DNA from: Lepidonotus clava
Taxonomy: Eukaryota > Annelida > Polychaeta > Phyllodocida > Polynoidae
DNA length: 64,000 nt
Reading direction: 5' to 3'
Assembly (NCBI GenBank): GCA_936440205.1
Contig: OW387136.1
Coordinates: 53,247,718 to 53,311,717 of the forward strand
Numbering within the stretch: the first letter of the stretch is position 1; each line of letters starts with the position of its first letter. The notes under the pieces are model-generated. The model was not told where the DNA came from and did not search any database. It worked only from the letters and a program-made list of their open reading frames with translations. A program made the position numbers and the translations under genes. This document shows positions 1-13,200 of this stretch, piece after piece.

Positions 1-528
1 TCCCTACTTTCAATCATTTATACCTGCTTTTGTAATAACTAACCCTTGGTCAAGACTCACTTGGAGGTTTGGATGGGTGCGTCTGGCTGAATTTAAGAAA
101 TGCTGGTGTTCTTTGTCACTCTTTGATAAAAATGTTACATGTAGAATTTAAGGAATGTCTTTGTAACCTGTCACTTATTTTTTTTTGCTTCCTGTTGCAA
201 TTGTTGCTTTGGCAAATAGAGAATGTTGCTGTCCCAAAGTGAAATTTAGGGTTCTACCCCCATTCACTTGCTTTTCTACATACCAAAGTCTGTAGTGATA
301 TACCAATGGGAATTGAATAACTTATGGTCTGTTTTGTTTATGTTTTTTTCAGACATTTAAATAAGCTATTGCTCTTATCTTAGTTTAACATCTGAATAAA
401 AATCAGTATTGTGAAATTGCTGTAAAACTAATTGTATAATATAATATAATTCAGTGTTGTTATGTCTATTCACAACACTTCAGTTTAATTAAAGTATCAT
501 AGACAATACAGCTGAGTAAATAAATACC

Positions 529-742
529 ACTACCATAAAACCCCTCATTTAAGCCGCGGTTAAATGAGGGTTACTTTCAGAAATAGGAGTCATTCAAGCC
601 TAAACTTTAAGGGTGCTGCTTAAATTAGGGGTTTATACCACTTTGAATGCATTGGCACCCATGACAAAGTTAATATAAAAACATACCCAAAGACACACCC
701 AAAAGTAAGGGTGCGGCTTAAATGAGGGGTTTTAGGGTAGTT
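529..742. mobile_element. MITE, 27-base terminal inverted repeats
   Basis: Left end actaccataaaacccctcat and its inverse at 710-742 (ending ggggttttagggtagt). About 214 bases, non-coding. Only copy recognised in the window. Confidence 0.8.
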
Positions 743-991
743 CTATTTGGCCATCCATACAATGTTTCCATGCACCAGTTGACACAAAGGGGGTTATTAC
801 TCTACAATCAAGTTGACAACAATAAAATACAGAGCAACTCGTTCAGTTTCTTATAAATGTTGATTTAGAAATAACATAATTATTGTTATTTTCTGTATAT
901 GAGTTTAAAGAACCATTTATATATCTTAATTCAGTAGACATTTTTCTGGTCATGATAGTTCTTACTCCAGGTTTTGTGAGTAATAATAGCC

Positions 992-1321
992 TAAAGCCCT
1001 TGTTATTCTATGCGTCGGGTTAAAGGACACGTTAGGCCCTGGTGTCCCACGTGTCTTATTCGTGTTAGGGGCATATCAAGGGCATATTACACTTCGCGTT
1101 TGGTCGCATTTGTACCCAACGCAACCCAACGCATTACATATTATACTATGCATTTTGGGGTCAAGTTCCCAATGTGTACCTTTGTTTATATATTATACTT
1201 CGCGTTGGGCATCAAGATTCACGTTTGCTATTCGCTATTCGTTTGCTATTCGCATCGGCAAAAACGCGTATGAAACGGCCCATACGCGAAGCACCCAACG
1301 CATAGTATAATACGGCCTTTA
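992..1321. mobile_element. MITE with ends like taaaggccgtattatactat
   Basis: Left end taaagcccttgttattctat mirrors the right end atagtataatacggccttta; the interior is rich in cgcgt/acgcg motifs. The ends resemble those of the element at 40102-40395. Confidence 0.7.
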
Positions 1322-4158
1322 GGTTTTTCTTGTCCATGATATACATTTGTATTTGAAAAGCTCACGGTCCTCTCTTTGTTGCATCGTCAATGCCCAATCT
1401 TAATCTTTTATATGTTCAATAAGGGGAAGAATTATCATGCTTTGATAATTTCCAACATGATTTAATGTGAAATATCCCATTTTATCATCTCCATTGTATT
1501 GTCTGCTATATTATATACAGGTGGGCATTATCGCAGGGATTATCGACATCAAGACTAGTATTGCCCGCCTGGCTGGGCCGAGTAAAACTTTAGGTTGAGC
1601 AGGTAGATTTTGAGATACACCTGTCCGAAGGGCATGCACATTTTCTGTAATAATCATAATAAAAGTCTTTTAGGGGGCAGGTGAATTTTAGGGTTCGGCT
1701 TGTACAAGTTGACCAACACCTGCCTGATGCGGCAGCAAGGTAATAGGTCCTAGTACAGTTCAATTTGCTTAGCATAAAAGGTTCATTATATCATATTGAA
1801 ATGATGAGCTCAAAGGTACTCCTAATCCAAAGAGGTTTAGCTACACTTGCTGACCGACAAATACACTTGTTGAGGATACACATGACTTTTCAATGTTTAC
1901 ACATGAATCATTAGAATGTATTGAAGAGTATTTGGTGATCACTGTGTGCTCCAAAGCCCTTTGCCTGTGTAATAAATCTAGAAATCATAAGTTGCACAGG
2001 GAGCACCTCACTAGTCAACGTGTTGATAGAGGCTAATCCGGGAGTGTTTGGGTTGGGGGGGATTAGGTAGTCGGTCCGGTATGTAGGCTGTTGATATAAC
2101 ACTAAAATGCGTTGACAATCAGCGCCCAAAACCCGCACCGAGGAGGCCCTTTGACATTGGGGTATGACCGAGCATACCTAGGGTATGTTCGGTGGGGTAT
2201 ACGCTAGTTACAGCACAGCAAAACTCTCTTAAGGAGAGTAACGTTGCAATGCTGCTAGAAATGTGAGATATGTTTACTTCTGATAGATGACATTGATAGC
2301 AACCCCCTAATGCTTATTCAGAAGAAATTACTTGAAAATACTCAGAAGTAAACTATTATTTTTGAAATTTGTTAGACATTTCTTAAAAATTTAACATCAA
2401 AAACTATATTTCTGGTTCCATTGGAGAAAAACGGCATTGCTTTCAGATTAGTTCTATACTTTTCTACCTCCAAGGAAGAAATCTTCATGCCATGACGGAT
2501 GTTGACGAAATGGTCATTTCCGAAAATGACATGTCTCAAGTAGTGAGATTGTTTCTATATTTTAGGATGCCATACTGCCAAATTCTTTGAGGGACAACAA
2601 ATACATATATTTTGCTATACATAATTATAATTATATATAAAGTATTTCGGTATTGAAGTGGTTTCATCCTGCGAGGCGCTAGTGCCTCGCAGAAATCTCA
2701 AATTTTTACTGACCTCGGCGTCCTACCCTGATAGTGGTAGCGGCCAGGGTTTTACTGACTTACAACCCCGCATGTATAGGTCCGGCCTGGAGGTAATTTC
2801 AGAACAATTATTCTTTCAGGGAATCTTTGTTGCTACTCCTTACTCCAATTTCTATGCTGTATGATTTTATTTTAAAAGCACTTTAAGAATTCTTCATTTA
2901 AGCCTTTCATAAAGTACCATTGTAACTCTCCTGTGAGTGATTTATGAGTAGTTGGAGGTCTAAGATGACCTAAAATCTGATCTCAGACACTGGAATTGCA
3001 ATGGTGTATGGATTGCCAAGAAATAATTTTGACCTGGGTATTCCATAAGGACCATGTGCCAAAAATGTGGTACAAAGATAGTAATTTCTGTTTCATAATG
3101 CTAAATTAGAATTCTTGAATTCTAACTTTAAGATTTCATTGTGAAACCCTTTCATAAGCAAATCATTGTTAGATTTCCCAACTTAGTCACATTTGGTATC
3201 AGGTCCCCCTAGTCTATATTTTGTTGTTAAGTTGTTAATTGGTATTCATTTACTGACATAGAGGGAGAGTTGCTGAGATTCCATAATAGAAAGGAAGGAA
3301 AACCCAAGGCCAAAAATACCACAAAAAATACTAACAAAAATGTATTATGTTATCAGTGAAAGTTCTACAATAGTGTTTTTAAGAAAATAGCTAAGAAAAT
3401 TCTTGAATATTTCTTTAGGTTTTAAGAAAATTGTACAACAACAATTTTTTCCAAGATTTTTTTTATGAAATACCCTCCAGATCTGTTCGCTTGGATACCT
3501 CTCATTTTGCTGTTTTTTTTATGTTGGTTTGAAAATTCAGTCATTACAGATAGATATATAGCAAACATTCGTGTATTTTCTATAGTTTTTCCTTTGTTTT
3601 TGTCGACAAAATCTGCTCAAATTAGCCTGCAAGTACCTGGCCACGCCAATCCATATTAAGCATGTTTGATAATTTGACACCATTACCAGCGCCGACGACG
3701 ACGGCCATCGACCGTGTGTTGCTCCTCGGTGCATGTTTAGGACCAGGATTATCAACGCATTTGTGTGTATACAGCCATCACCCCGGCCTAAGCCGACCGA
3801 GACCAGGAGCCTAAACCCACACTGACCGACCGGTCTTTAATCCCCTATGTTATGAGACGTTGACTAGTGGATGGCAGTCGTTGCACAGGATACAATCTTT
3901 TTTTTTTTGATATCATAGGGTTATTTGAGGTAAATAATATCAATGATAATCTTAATATAAAGGATTCTAAATTGATCACCAGGATGGTACCCAGCCCTAT
4001 TCTGGCTGATGTGATGCCATCTGCACAACATCTATACGTATAAATGTTGCATTTCAGATGGGAGGCATACTGGACTACTTTGACTGACACAATGAAAGAC
4101 ACAATGAAAGACATATCAAAATGACTTTACATGTAGTGTTTTTATTTTCTGCATTCAG
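1322..4158. other. Intronic or upstream DNA, nothing recognised
   Basis: With 1-528 this is presumably the intron before SLC22 exon a. No exon coding TM1 or the first loop was found. A GC-richer patch at 3685-3840 has no recognised content. Confidence 0.5.
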
Positions 4159-4262
4159 TGGTCCCTGGTGTGCGGTCGCTCCTGGCTCGTGGCCTGTGTT
4201 CACTCGGCCTTCCTGGCCGGTACTCTGGTTGGAGTACTCTCCGGAGGTTTCCTCTCAGACAA
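4159..4262 (+). CDS. SLC22 exon a (TM2)
   Basis: Acceptor ...gcattcag, donor gtgagt. Encodes WSLVCGRSWLVACVHSAFLAG...GGFLSD plus two bases of the next Lys codon. It corresponds to the start of TM2, just after the family's long first extracellular loop. It begins in phase 0, so another coding exon must lie upstream; none was found in 1-4158. Confidence 0.9.
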
Positions 4263-7200
4263 GTGAGTGTTCATGATAAAAAGAATAATGTAACTATGAA
4301 TTTAAGACCTATTTGTTTTTACTGTATCTGACTTTTGGAATGTTATCAATTTGTCTGAGAAAGGAAAGCTGTTTCCCAAGAAGTCTAGTTATTACTTAAT
4401 GAATTTAGAAATTCTGTTTTTCTTCCCTGAGGAAGTAGATGTTCAAGGGGCAACAGTTGTAAAGGAAAACTTTGTTTGGAGAAAACCACTCAATACGGGT
4501 ATATATTCCATATTTATTGTTATTTGTCCAATGTCTGCAATTTAGGAATTAAATTTGAGCCTTTGCCATCCGAGTAAGAAAAAGAGGAATATCAAATGTT
4601 GAAGATTAGGTCCTGAGCTTGGTATATAGGCCTACTTCTCATGATGACAAAGGTATGGCAGGCCCGTAACTATGGGGGATGGGGGGTGGGGGGTGCGCCA
4701 CCCCCCACCCCCCACCCCCACCCCAGAGAATTTTTTTCAAATAGCTCCACCATTCCTTCAGAAATTCAATGTAAAAACACTAAAATAATCTAAAGAAAAT
4801 GTTGAAAAGTTCCATTTGGTAAACTTCGCAATCCCCTTTTTATGTTAAAATTATGGAAATTGTAAGCAAAAGTTCCACTCAAGGAACCTCACCATCCTCC
4901 CACAGCAAAAGCTGTGTACGGGCCTGTCTTATGATACCACAACATAAAATATGAAATGAATATGGTATCAATGGACTAAAAGCGCTTTGTTATCATTGTT
5001 TAGGTATGGGCGGAAGCCAGTCCTGGTGGGTTTTGCATCAGCCGCCTTGTTGTTCCGGGTGGCTCTGGCCTTCTCCCCATCTGTGGAGTTCTTCATCACC
5101 TTCCGCTTCCTGATCGGACTCACCAACCTGGACACCTTCACATGCGCCTTCGTCCTCGGTGAGTTACATAATTATGCTGGGCTCCCTTCTCTCTCGGCTG
5201 GGGGACTTGGCCTGTGAGAGTGCAAGTGGAGGCCATTGTGTCTATGGATCTGATTGGTTGAAATGTGATCATGTGACCCTGAGTTAGCCAAAATCTGGCT
5301 AACTCGGCAGTGGCTTCAACCTGCGCCCATTCGTGATGTTCAGCGATAGCGTGAGTTTGAGGTGCAGACACCAGCATATTACATAATCTATTATTAAACT
5401 GGAAGAACATGTATGGATATGTCTGAGGTTGTTGGACAACAAAAAACATGTTTGGAGGTTGTACCTCTTTTTAGAGGGTCCACAAGGGCCACATTCCTCA
5501 CAATACCTCTGATTTAAGTTGCTGCTTAGATCGAAGGCTTTACTGCTATTTGTTGACTTAAATTACTGATTCAATTAGGGGGAGAAGGACTTTTGGGCCG
5601 CTGGGTACCAGCCCTAGGTAATTGTTGTACACGCTGGGCACCACCAGCCAAGAAAGTTCCCGTTGTGCTACACTGATTTCCCCTACTGCCAGTGGCCCAG
5701 AAAAGTATTTCTCCTCCTAATTACTGATATAACTTAAAGTCTGGTCATTTATGGTTTATAATACCCTGGGTGAAAGAATGTGGTAATTGAAAGTTTGATG
5801 TTCTGCTGAGACAGGGAGGGTAGTAACCAATATGTTATCACCCTAGGGCATGTTTTGTTAAATGAGTCCTAGGCCTGGTAGTACAATGTATGTACCCTTT
5901 CTATGGATCATTGCATTATAATGAAGAGGGTAGCGTTTTTATCCCTTTCTTGGGTTTCTCCTTAATCATCTCATAGATGCAATCATCCAAAGCTAAAAAG
6001 AAACAGTCATTGCAGACTAAAAAGAGAACTGAAGTGCTGGCTGAACGTTATGGTACCCAAACAACCAACAAGTCATTATTAGCGGTAATTCCAGGTGAAT
6101 TCGAAATTTTCCTAGAATTGTCTACAAGAGTATAGTAGATATATAACTAACTGGTGTTGTTGTCCTCAATTAGTTATCTAGCCTTGGTGTGTCCATGATA
6201 TCAGCATTTTAAGTGTGCCCAGGGGGTCCATCCCTCAGGCTGATATCCTTGACACACTCTTGAGTCTATTTCTGGACTGATTATAGAAACGCACTATTGA
6301 AATATTCCAGCCAACCATGTAACATTATTATAACGTTGCAACAATGTTCTTGTTGCATTATCTTAATGGCTCACAATTACCTTGCTTTAATGTACTGCCT
6401 TAACATTGCACTCTGTCATTATTATAACATTCTAGTTACATTCTTCAACCTTAACAGAATGTTCTTATCATGTTCTGTTTTGATTTCATCCTAACCTCAC
6501 CGAACAATAATGTTATGATAACATTCCGATTTGGTGAGGTTTCAACCTCACCATCAATAACGAGGTATGGTTGCAGAATGATTCTTTTACATGACAAGTT
6601 GGCTGGGATTATATTGAATTAAAATTGTGTTTTAATTCTCAATGAGACTGTTCTTGTTTTTAAGTGCAAATTTTGTGTCAGTCTAATGAATGACGGTTCA
6701 AGGTAGATCAAAGAAATAGAACAGTCTACAACTTCTGGATTGAACACAAAAACTTAAACCCATAAGTAATTCAGTGGAGGCTGGAAGGGTGTCTGGGTTT
6801 GCTCAGTTTAATCAATAAGGTATAGACCTCGAGGGACCACCGTTGCCAAGCGGTGAATCTTTTTTCTTCTATTCCTCATTCACTTTATATTTCTTTCATG
6901 AATGGTAGATTCAATATACCACCAACGCCTGTTGTGATTCTTCAGTTTTCAGAAAGTTTTTGAAAGTCTAAAATTCTTAATGTAGTCTGTGTAAAACATT
7001 TTTTCCTAGGGTGAATTTGAGTTTGGTTCATTGAGCTCACATGCAGTACATTCGTTGAAATATATCTTACTTTTAAAAGTAGTGTGCTTAAAGCAAACAT
7101 TAATAGATACATTTCTATTCAAGTTGTTGTAAGACTGTCCTAGTTCTCATAGTGATACTCTGCTAAAGTTTAAATATAGTGTCACCACAGTCTTTATTCA

Positions 7201-10200
7201 TTGTAGGAACATATTTTAGACTCATCTCAATGAACTTGGAATCGTATATTCTTAGTGAGGCATCAAGCATGTTTTCACACATTTTGTGCTTTACAATTTA
7301 CTTGTAAAATTCTTACATAAGTGACAAATTGAAATACGATATAGAATTTACTTCCAACACTTGGTGTTGCATGTTTTTATTATGAAAAAAAGACTCTTAA
7401 ACCTAGATGTGTGGAGTCTAGAGTCAGGGATGTGAGTCCTTGGGCTATTTCAGGCCAGTGGGACGAGGTGGGGGGCGCTGTCTCTGGCCCCCCGTGAAGA
7501 GCCCTCCCCCAAGTCGCATGATGGAACCGTGGGGTGGGAGGGTGGTAACTTTGAGCGTGAGTGAGTCGAGCGGTGGTCGGGAGCTAACTGACCAGTGTGC
7601 CACCCCTGCACCCTGGAGGGGGTGGGGGTGGGCAGTGTTGGTGGGTTGAGGGTCCCCCCTTTCAGTAGGGGGTGTGGTACAGTCAGACTACACATGGAGT
7701 TCAATTAACAATAATTTGCAATTAAGCCCAATTGAAACTAGAACATGTGAATACATTCCTTCACTATTCATATTGTTAGGTTGTTGTGAAATGATGAGAG
7801 GTGTTAGTTTCACTGAGTTGTGAGAGTGGTGCTTAGAATGGATCCTGGAGACAAGGTAGGAGACAAACTATTTATTCCAAGTATCTGTAGATGTTCCCAG
7901 TACAATGTCCAAGGTGTTATAATTGTCACAGTTCACAATGAAATACAATTTTGGGTGGTAATGTCCTAAATGCCCAGAGGTGTTACAGAGTGTCCATTCA
8001 GGTTGAAGGCCGGGCGTGAACTACCCTCTGCGGCCTGTGCGCGCTTATGTTAATATGCCTCTCCCTTTGTTCAACGTACAGCCGACGTCAGCTTCTCGAT
8101 TGTTCTGATGACTCACCGCGTCCATTGCGTCCTGAACCCGAGAGTTCGGTCAGGGTTCATTGAGTACACTTCTGGAACTTTCCATACAATACACTTTTCT
8201 ACAATTAATACAATTTACAATTTTAACACTATGACAATTTGCCTCCTCTCTAAAAAAGTTTGTCCTCAAACTTTCACTAAGTTACATCAACACGAAGTGC
8301 TCTCCGAAGAGACGCCTAACTAACATGAGACTTTTACCTGATTAAACATAACATTACAACATCAGATTATACCAATCAATAGTACATATATGCATTTTAC
8401 ATCTCAATATCCATGTATGCATCAAGAAACAAAGTTGATCACAATGCTACCCGAAAACATACATGTGGCCAGTATTTTAATTACCTTTAATCAAGTCAGT
8501 TCATCTTTTATTTTGTGTTATGTCATACACATATTCTCATATATATATATCTCATTCATTATCCCTTAATTGGTTTGGGAACTTTTATTTTCATACAATC
8601 CGCCATACCAGATTAATGTGAAGACCATACCTTCATTAATGAGAAAAAGGTTATCCCATATTCATCATGTAGTTTGGTATACTACAGTGTTTTACCTCAA
8701 CAGTTTCAGATTTTATTTGAGACTGTCTCAGTATTCTAACTACCACTTGAACTCAACACTAGTCCCTTCATTAACGCTAATAATTAATTGTTTATTTGTG
8801 TACACGTCGAAAAGATAATTTTGTGGAACATAGCTGTTAGCTCTTTGCAAAGCAAGAACACATTAACACATCTCTAATGAGTGAATCCCAACGTCTCAGG
8901 ATCCACTATTCCTTTGGTTGTCACATATTACTGAAATCATTATAATTTCTTCAACATGGTCTATCATCATCTAATCTGCAATATAGTCTTTTAGTCTTTT
9001 GATTTTTGAAAGAATGTGTGTTTGCCTAGTGGTCTTTTTCTTCTTTTACCACTAGCTGTTTTATTAACGTGAAATTCTCTTTTAGCAAAATCAGACACAT
9101 CGCGGCTCGGTATCCACTGTGTCTCAGAATGATTTAGCCATTTAATTCTATAAAACATATCATCTTTCTGTCTTCTACACGCTAAAATCTTGTCTATTTG
9201 ATACCAATCATTAGTGTTATTGTTTGACTGAGTATCATTATTTTTGGGTGTTGTGTTTGAATGTTCATCATTTTGATCATTAGTATTTTGTTCAATGTCG
9301 CCTTCGGTGTCTGTTATCGGTTGTTGCAATCCCCTGTTGTCTGGATCCTTAAATATTTTTAATCTATTTGCATGCACAAGACTTTTAACCTCTTTGTTAT
9401 CTACACATGCCCTTAGTTTGTAAGTATAATTTGGACCTTTCTGGGTGATGTAAAATGGACCTGTCCATTTTCTATGGAATTTCTTAGAAAGTCCTATTGG
9501 AACTTTGGTGTTATACAACCAAACCTTTTCTCCTGCTTCAAAAGTTGGTTCTTTAACTTTAGCATCGTAATACTTTTTATATTTCTTTTGAGATTCTTCC
9601 ATGTTTTGAGTTGCAATCTCCCTTGCTTTTTCCAAATTGTCTAAAATTTGTTCTAAATGTTTTTGTGCTGTCAACCCTAATTTTGGTTTTGGTATCCAGT
9701 CTAAGTCAAAAGGTAAATTCATTTCTCTGCCAAATACCATAAAGTATGGAGAATATTGAGTTGATTGTGTGCATGGCGTTGATCTATATGCCATTAGTAT
9801 GCCTGGTAGTAATTTTGGCCAATCCTTTTGATCTAATTTTCCATAGGTTCTAATGGATTGTGCTATCACACTATTCATTCTCTCTACCGCAGAGTTAGTT
9901 TGTGGGTGATAGCTACTGGTATGAACTCTTTTCACATCAAATAAAGAGCTCAAAGCACTTATCAAACCTGACATAAAATGTTGTCCTCTGTCGCTGACTA
10001 AAGTTTGTGGAGCTCCATATCTAGAGAAAATATCCCTGTACAAGATTTCCGCTACTTCTGTCGCTTCTTGAGTTTTCGTAGGTATCGCTTCTACCCATTT
10101 AGTAAAACTGTCGGTTATAACCAGAATGTGTTTATAACCTTCAGTTGATGTCGTAACTGGTCCACAAAAATCAATATGATATCTAGTAAATATGTCTGCT

Positions 10201-13200
10201 ATGGGCAACGGATGTAATGGTGCCTTAATAACAGATGGTCTGTCTTTCGCTTGCTGGCATTCAATGCATGTTTTCACGTGTTCAAAAACATCACGGTACA
10301 TGTGAGGCCAATAATATTTATTTCTTAGTGCATGATAAGTTCTCTCAAAGCCCTGGTGACCCCCTCCCATGAGTGAATCATGGTACGATCTCAGTGCTTC
10401 TAATCTAAGGTCCACTGGAACAACTAGTTGTTTCACTAATCGTTCTGCTTTTGGTCGTCCTTTTGCTCTTCGATAAAACATATGATAGAGAACATCATCA
10501 AGGATCACATACTGATCAGCTTCTATAGCAATTCTTTTGGCTAGTTTAGAATCATCGGGTAATTCACCCTCTTGTAAATATTTAAGTATAGGACCACAGT
10601 CCTTGCAGTTCTTTTGCATGGTTCTGATGTCATTTACTTCTGCGACTAAAGCTATGTTAGGCTCGGATTGGTCTTCAACTAAATTCACGTTTTCCAAAAA
10701 TGAATCCCCTTGGTTGGGTTTGTTTGTATTATATGTGAAATCACATTTAATGAATTCAGTCTTAACCTCACTTCCTAGATCATTGTCTTCTGATGCTACT
10801 GTCATTACTGAATGTGGTTCGGTTAAATCTAAATTTACTGTTACTTGTGGATCATTATATTCTCTCCTTGATAGAGCATCTGCAACTTTATTCTGCTTAC
10901 CTGGTCAATGGTGAATGGTGAAATTGTAACCCTGAAGAAGTAACGACCATCGCGCCAATCTGCCAGTGCTCTGTCGGAGTTGTTGTAACCATAGCAATGC
11001 TATGTGATCCGTCCAAACATGGAAATGATGATTTGCCAAATAGGTGTGATTCAATTTGACTGCTTCGACTACGGCTAAACATTCTTTTTCTGAAATGTTC
11101 CATGCTAGTTCTGACCCACGGAGGGCCCTACCTCCGTAAGCTATTGCTCTTGGCTTTCCATTGTCATCTAACTGTTCTAAGACATGACCTATTGAATGGC
11201 CACTCGCATCGCATGACACATGGAACTCTTTATTCATATCGGGAAATGCTAGACATGGAGGTGACACTAAACCAATCTTCAAAAAGTCAAAAGCCTGTTG
11301 ACATGCAGTAGTCCAAACAAATTTTGCATCTTTCCTTAAAAGCAAATTTAGTGGTTGTGCCATATGTGCATATCCTTTTATGAAACGCCTAAAGTAATTT
11401 GTCATTCCCAAGAACGATCTCAATTCATTGACATTTTTCGGCTGTGGAAACTCTCTGATTACTTTAGTTTTTGCCGGGTCTACCTGAATTCCATTTTTAG
11501 TGATTATATGACCTAAATATGTAACAGACTGTGTGGCAAATGTGCATTTAGAAGCTTTTAAGGTTAGGTTAGCCTGTCTAAATCTTTCAAAGATTTGAGA
11601 TAAATGATCCAAATGTTGATCAAAAGTTTTACTAAAGACCAAAATGTCATCCACATATACTAATGCAAATTTCCAGTTTAGGTCTCGCAGTACTTCTGCC
11701 ATTGTAGATTGAAAAACAGCCGGAGAATTACGAAGTCCAAAAGGTAAACGTGAAAATTCATATAATCCTTCCGGAACAGCAAATGCTGTTTTAGCTCTGG
11801 AATTTTGATCTACGCCTAATTGCCAATAACCACTTTGACAATCAAGAGTTGACAAGTAGTTTGGGCTGGATTCACCCAAAGAATCCAAGACACATTCAAA
11901 CGTTGGTAGAGGAAAACTTATTGGTTTTGTTACTGCATTCAATTTCCTATAGTCAACCGCAAATCGTAGTGTTCCGTCACGCTTCGGTACCATGACGACA
12001 GGTGATGCCCATGGCGATGTCGATTTTTCAATAATACCATATTCTAACATTTCTGTAATTTGATTTGAAGCCTCTGCACGAGCTGCAGGTGAATGTCTAT
12101 AAAATCTCTGCCTAATAGGTGCTGCATCTCCAGTATCTATTGTGTGTTGATAGAGTTGTGCATGACCAAGTTCTGATAATTTTGTTGCAAATACATCTCT
12201 ATAAGATCCAATTATAGTCATTAACCTTTTCTTTTGTTCATTAGTTAAGTCAGTATGATGTAAGTCCATACCCAAATCTTTTGCTTTTTGAATAAAATTA
12301 TCTTCATTTTCTATTTCATTATCTAAAGCATTGATACCATAACTAGGATTATTATTTCCTTCCTGAAAGCTTTTAACACTTTCAGAGTCAATATAAGAAC
12401 AAGCGGCAATTATCTGTCCTGCTCTTATATAAATAGTTGCATTGGTTGGATTCATGAGTAGATAGTTGGCCTTACCTTTCATAACTTTTGCCAATATTTT
12501 GGTTCCCATTAGATGGAATTGGGTCTGAAGCTGGGGTACAGGTTCTAGAAGTACTAGTATCTGCATGCCATCTCCTATCTTTGATAAACGAACTGGTAAA
12601 TTAAAATGTGACCTAGGTGGAATAACTATACTACTCACAGACCTCGCGATGCCTGCAGAATCCTTTGTTTGTTGACTAAGACTTGCTGCAATAAAGTCAT
12701 TATTAAGTGTCAATGTTTGGGTTACTGTGTCGATTTTGGCATTGTGTAATTTTAAGAAATCAAACCCTAAAATGATTGGTGTATATAAATGTTGAAAGAT
12801 GTGAAACTGTTGCAAAACCTTGAAACCAGATATTGAAACATACAAGTGAATAGTTCCAATAACATTCATGATGTCACCTGATGCACTTCTGACTCTATTA
12901 ACAGTACTTGAATGATCAATGTGCTTGTGTTCTAGCCCAATTTTCTTTAAATATTGAACACTCACACATGAGACATTAGCTCCAGTATCAATCAAAAATC
13001 TCAAAGAATGACCTCTGATTGTACCTTCAACATAATTACGATTCATATAAGCAATGGTAGCAATAATTGGAATATTTTCATTATTTATAGAATTGATACT
13101 CTTTGCTGACTGATTGAAAACCTTTGGCCTATCTGTGGATCTGGCCTTCCCACAGACTGACTGAAATTGTTAATAATTGTTAGTGTTACCAAACCTTGCA

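Noticed and set aside
10537-10914. 125-codon + strand frame
   Set aside because: Antisense to the Ty3/gypsy pol fossil.
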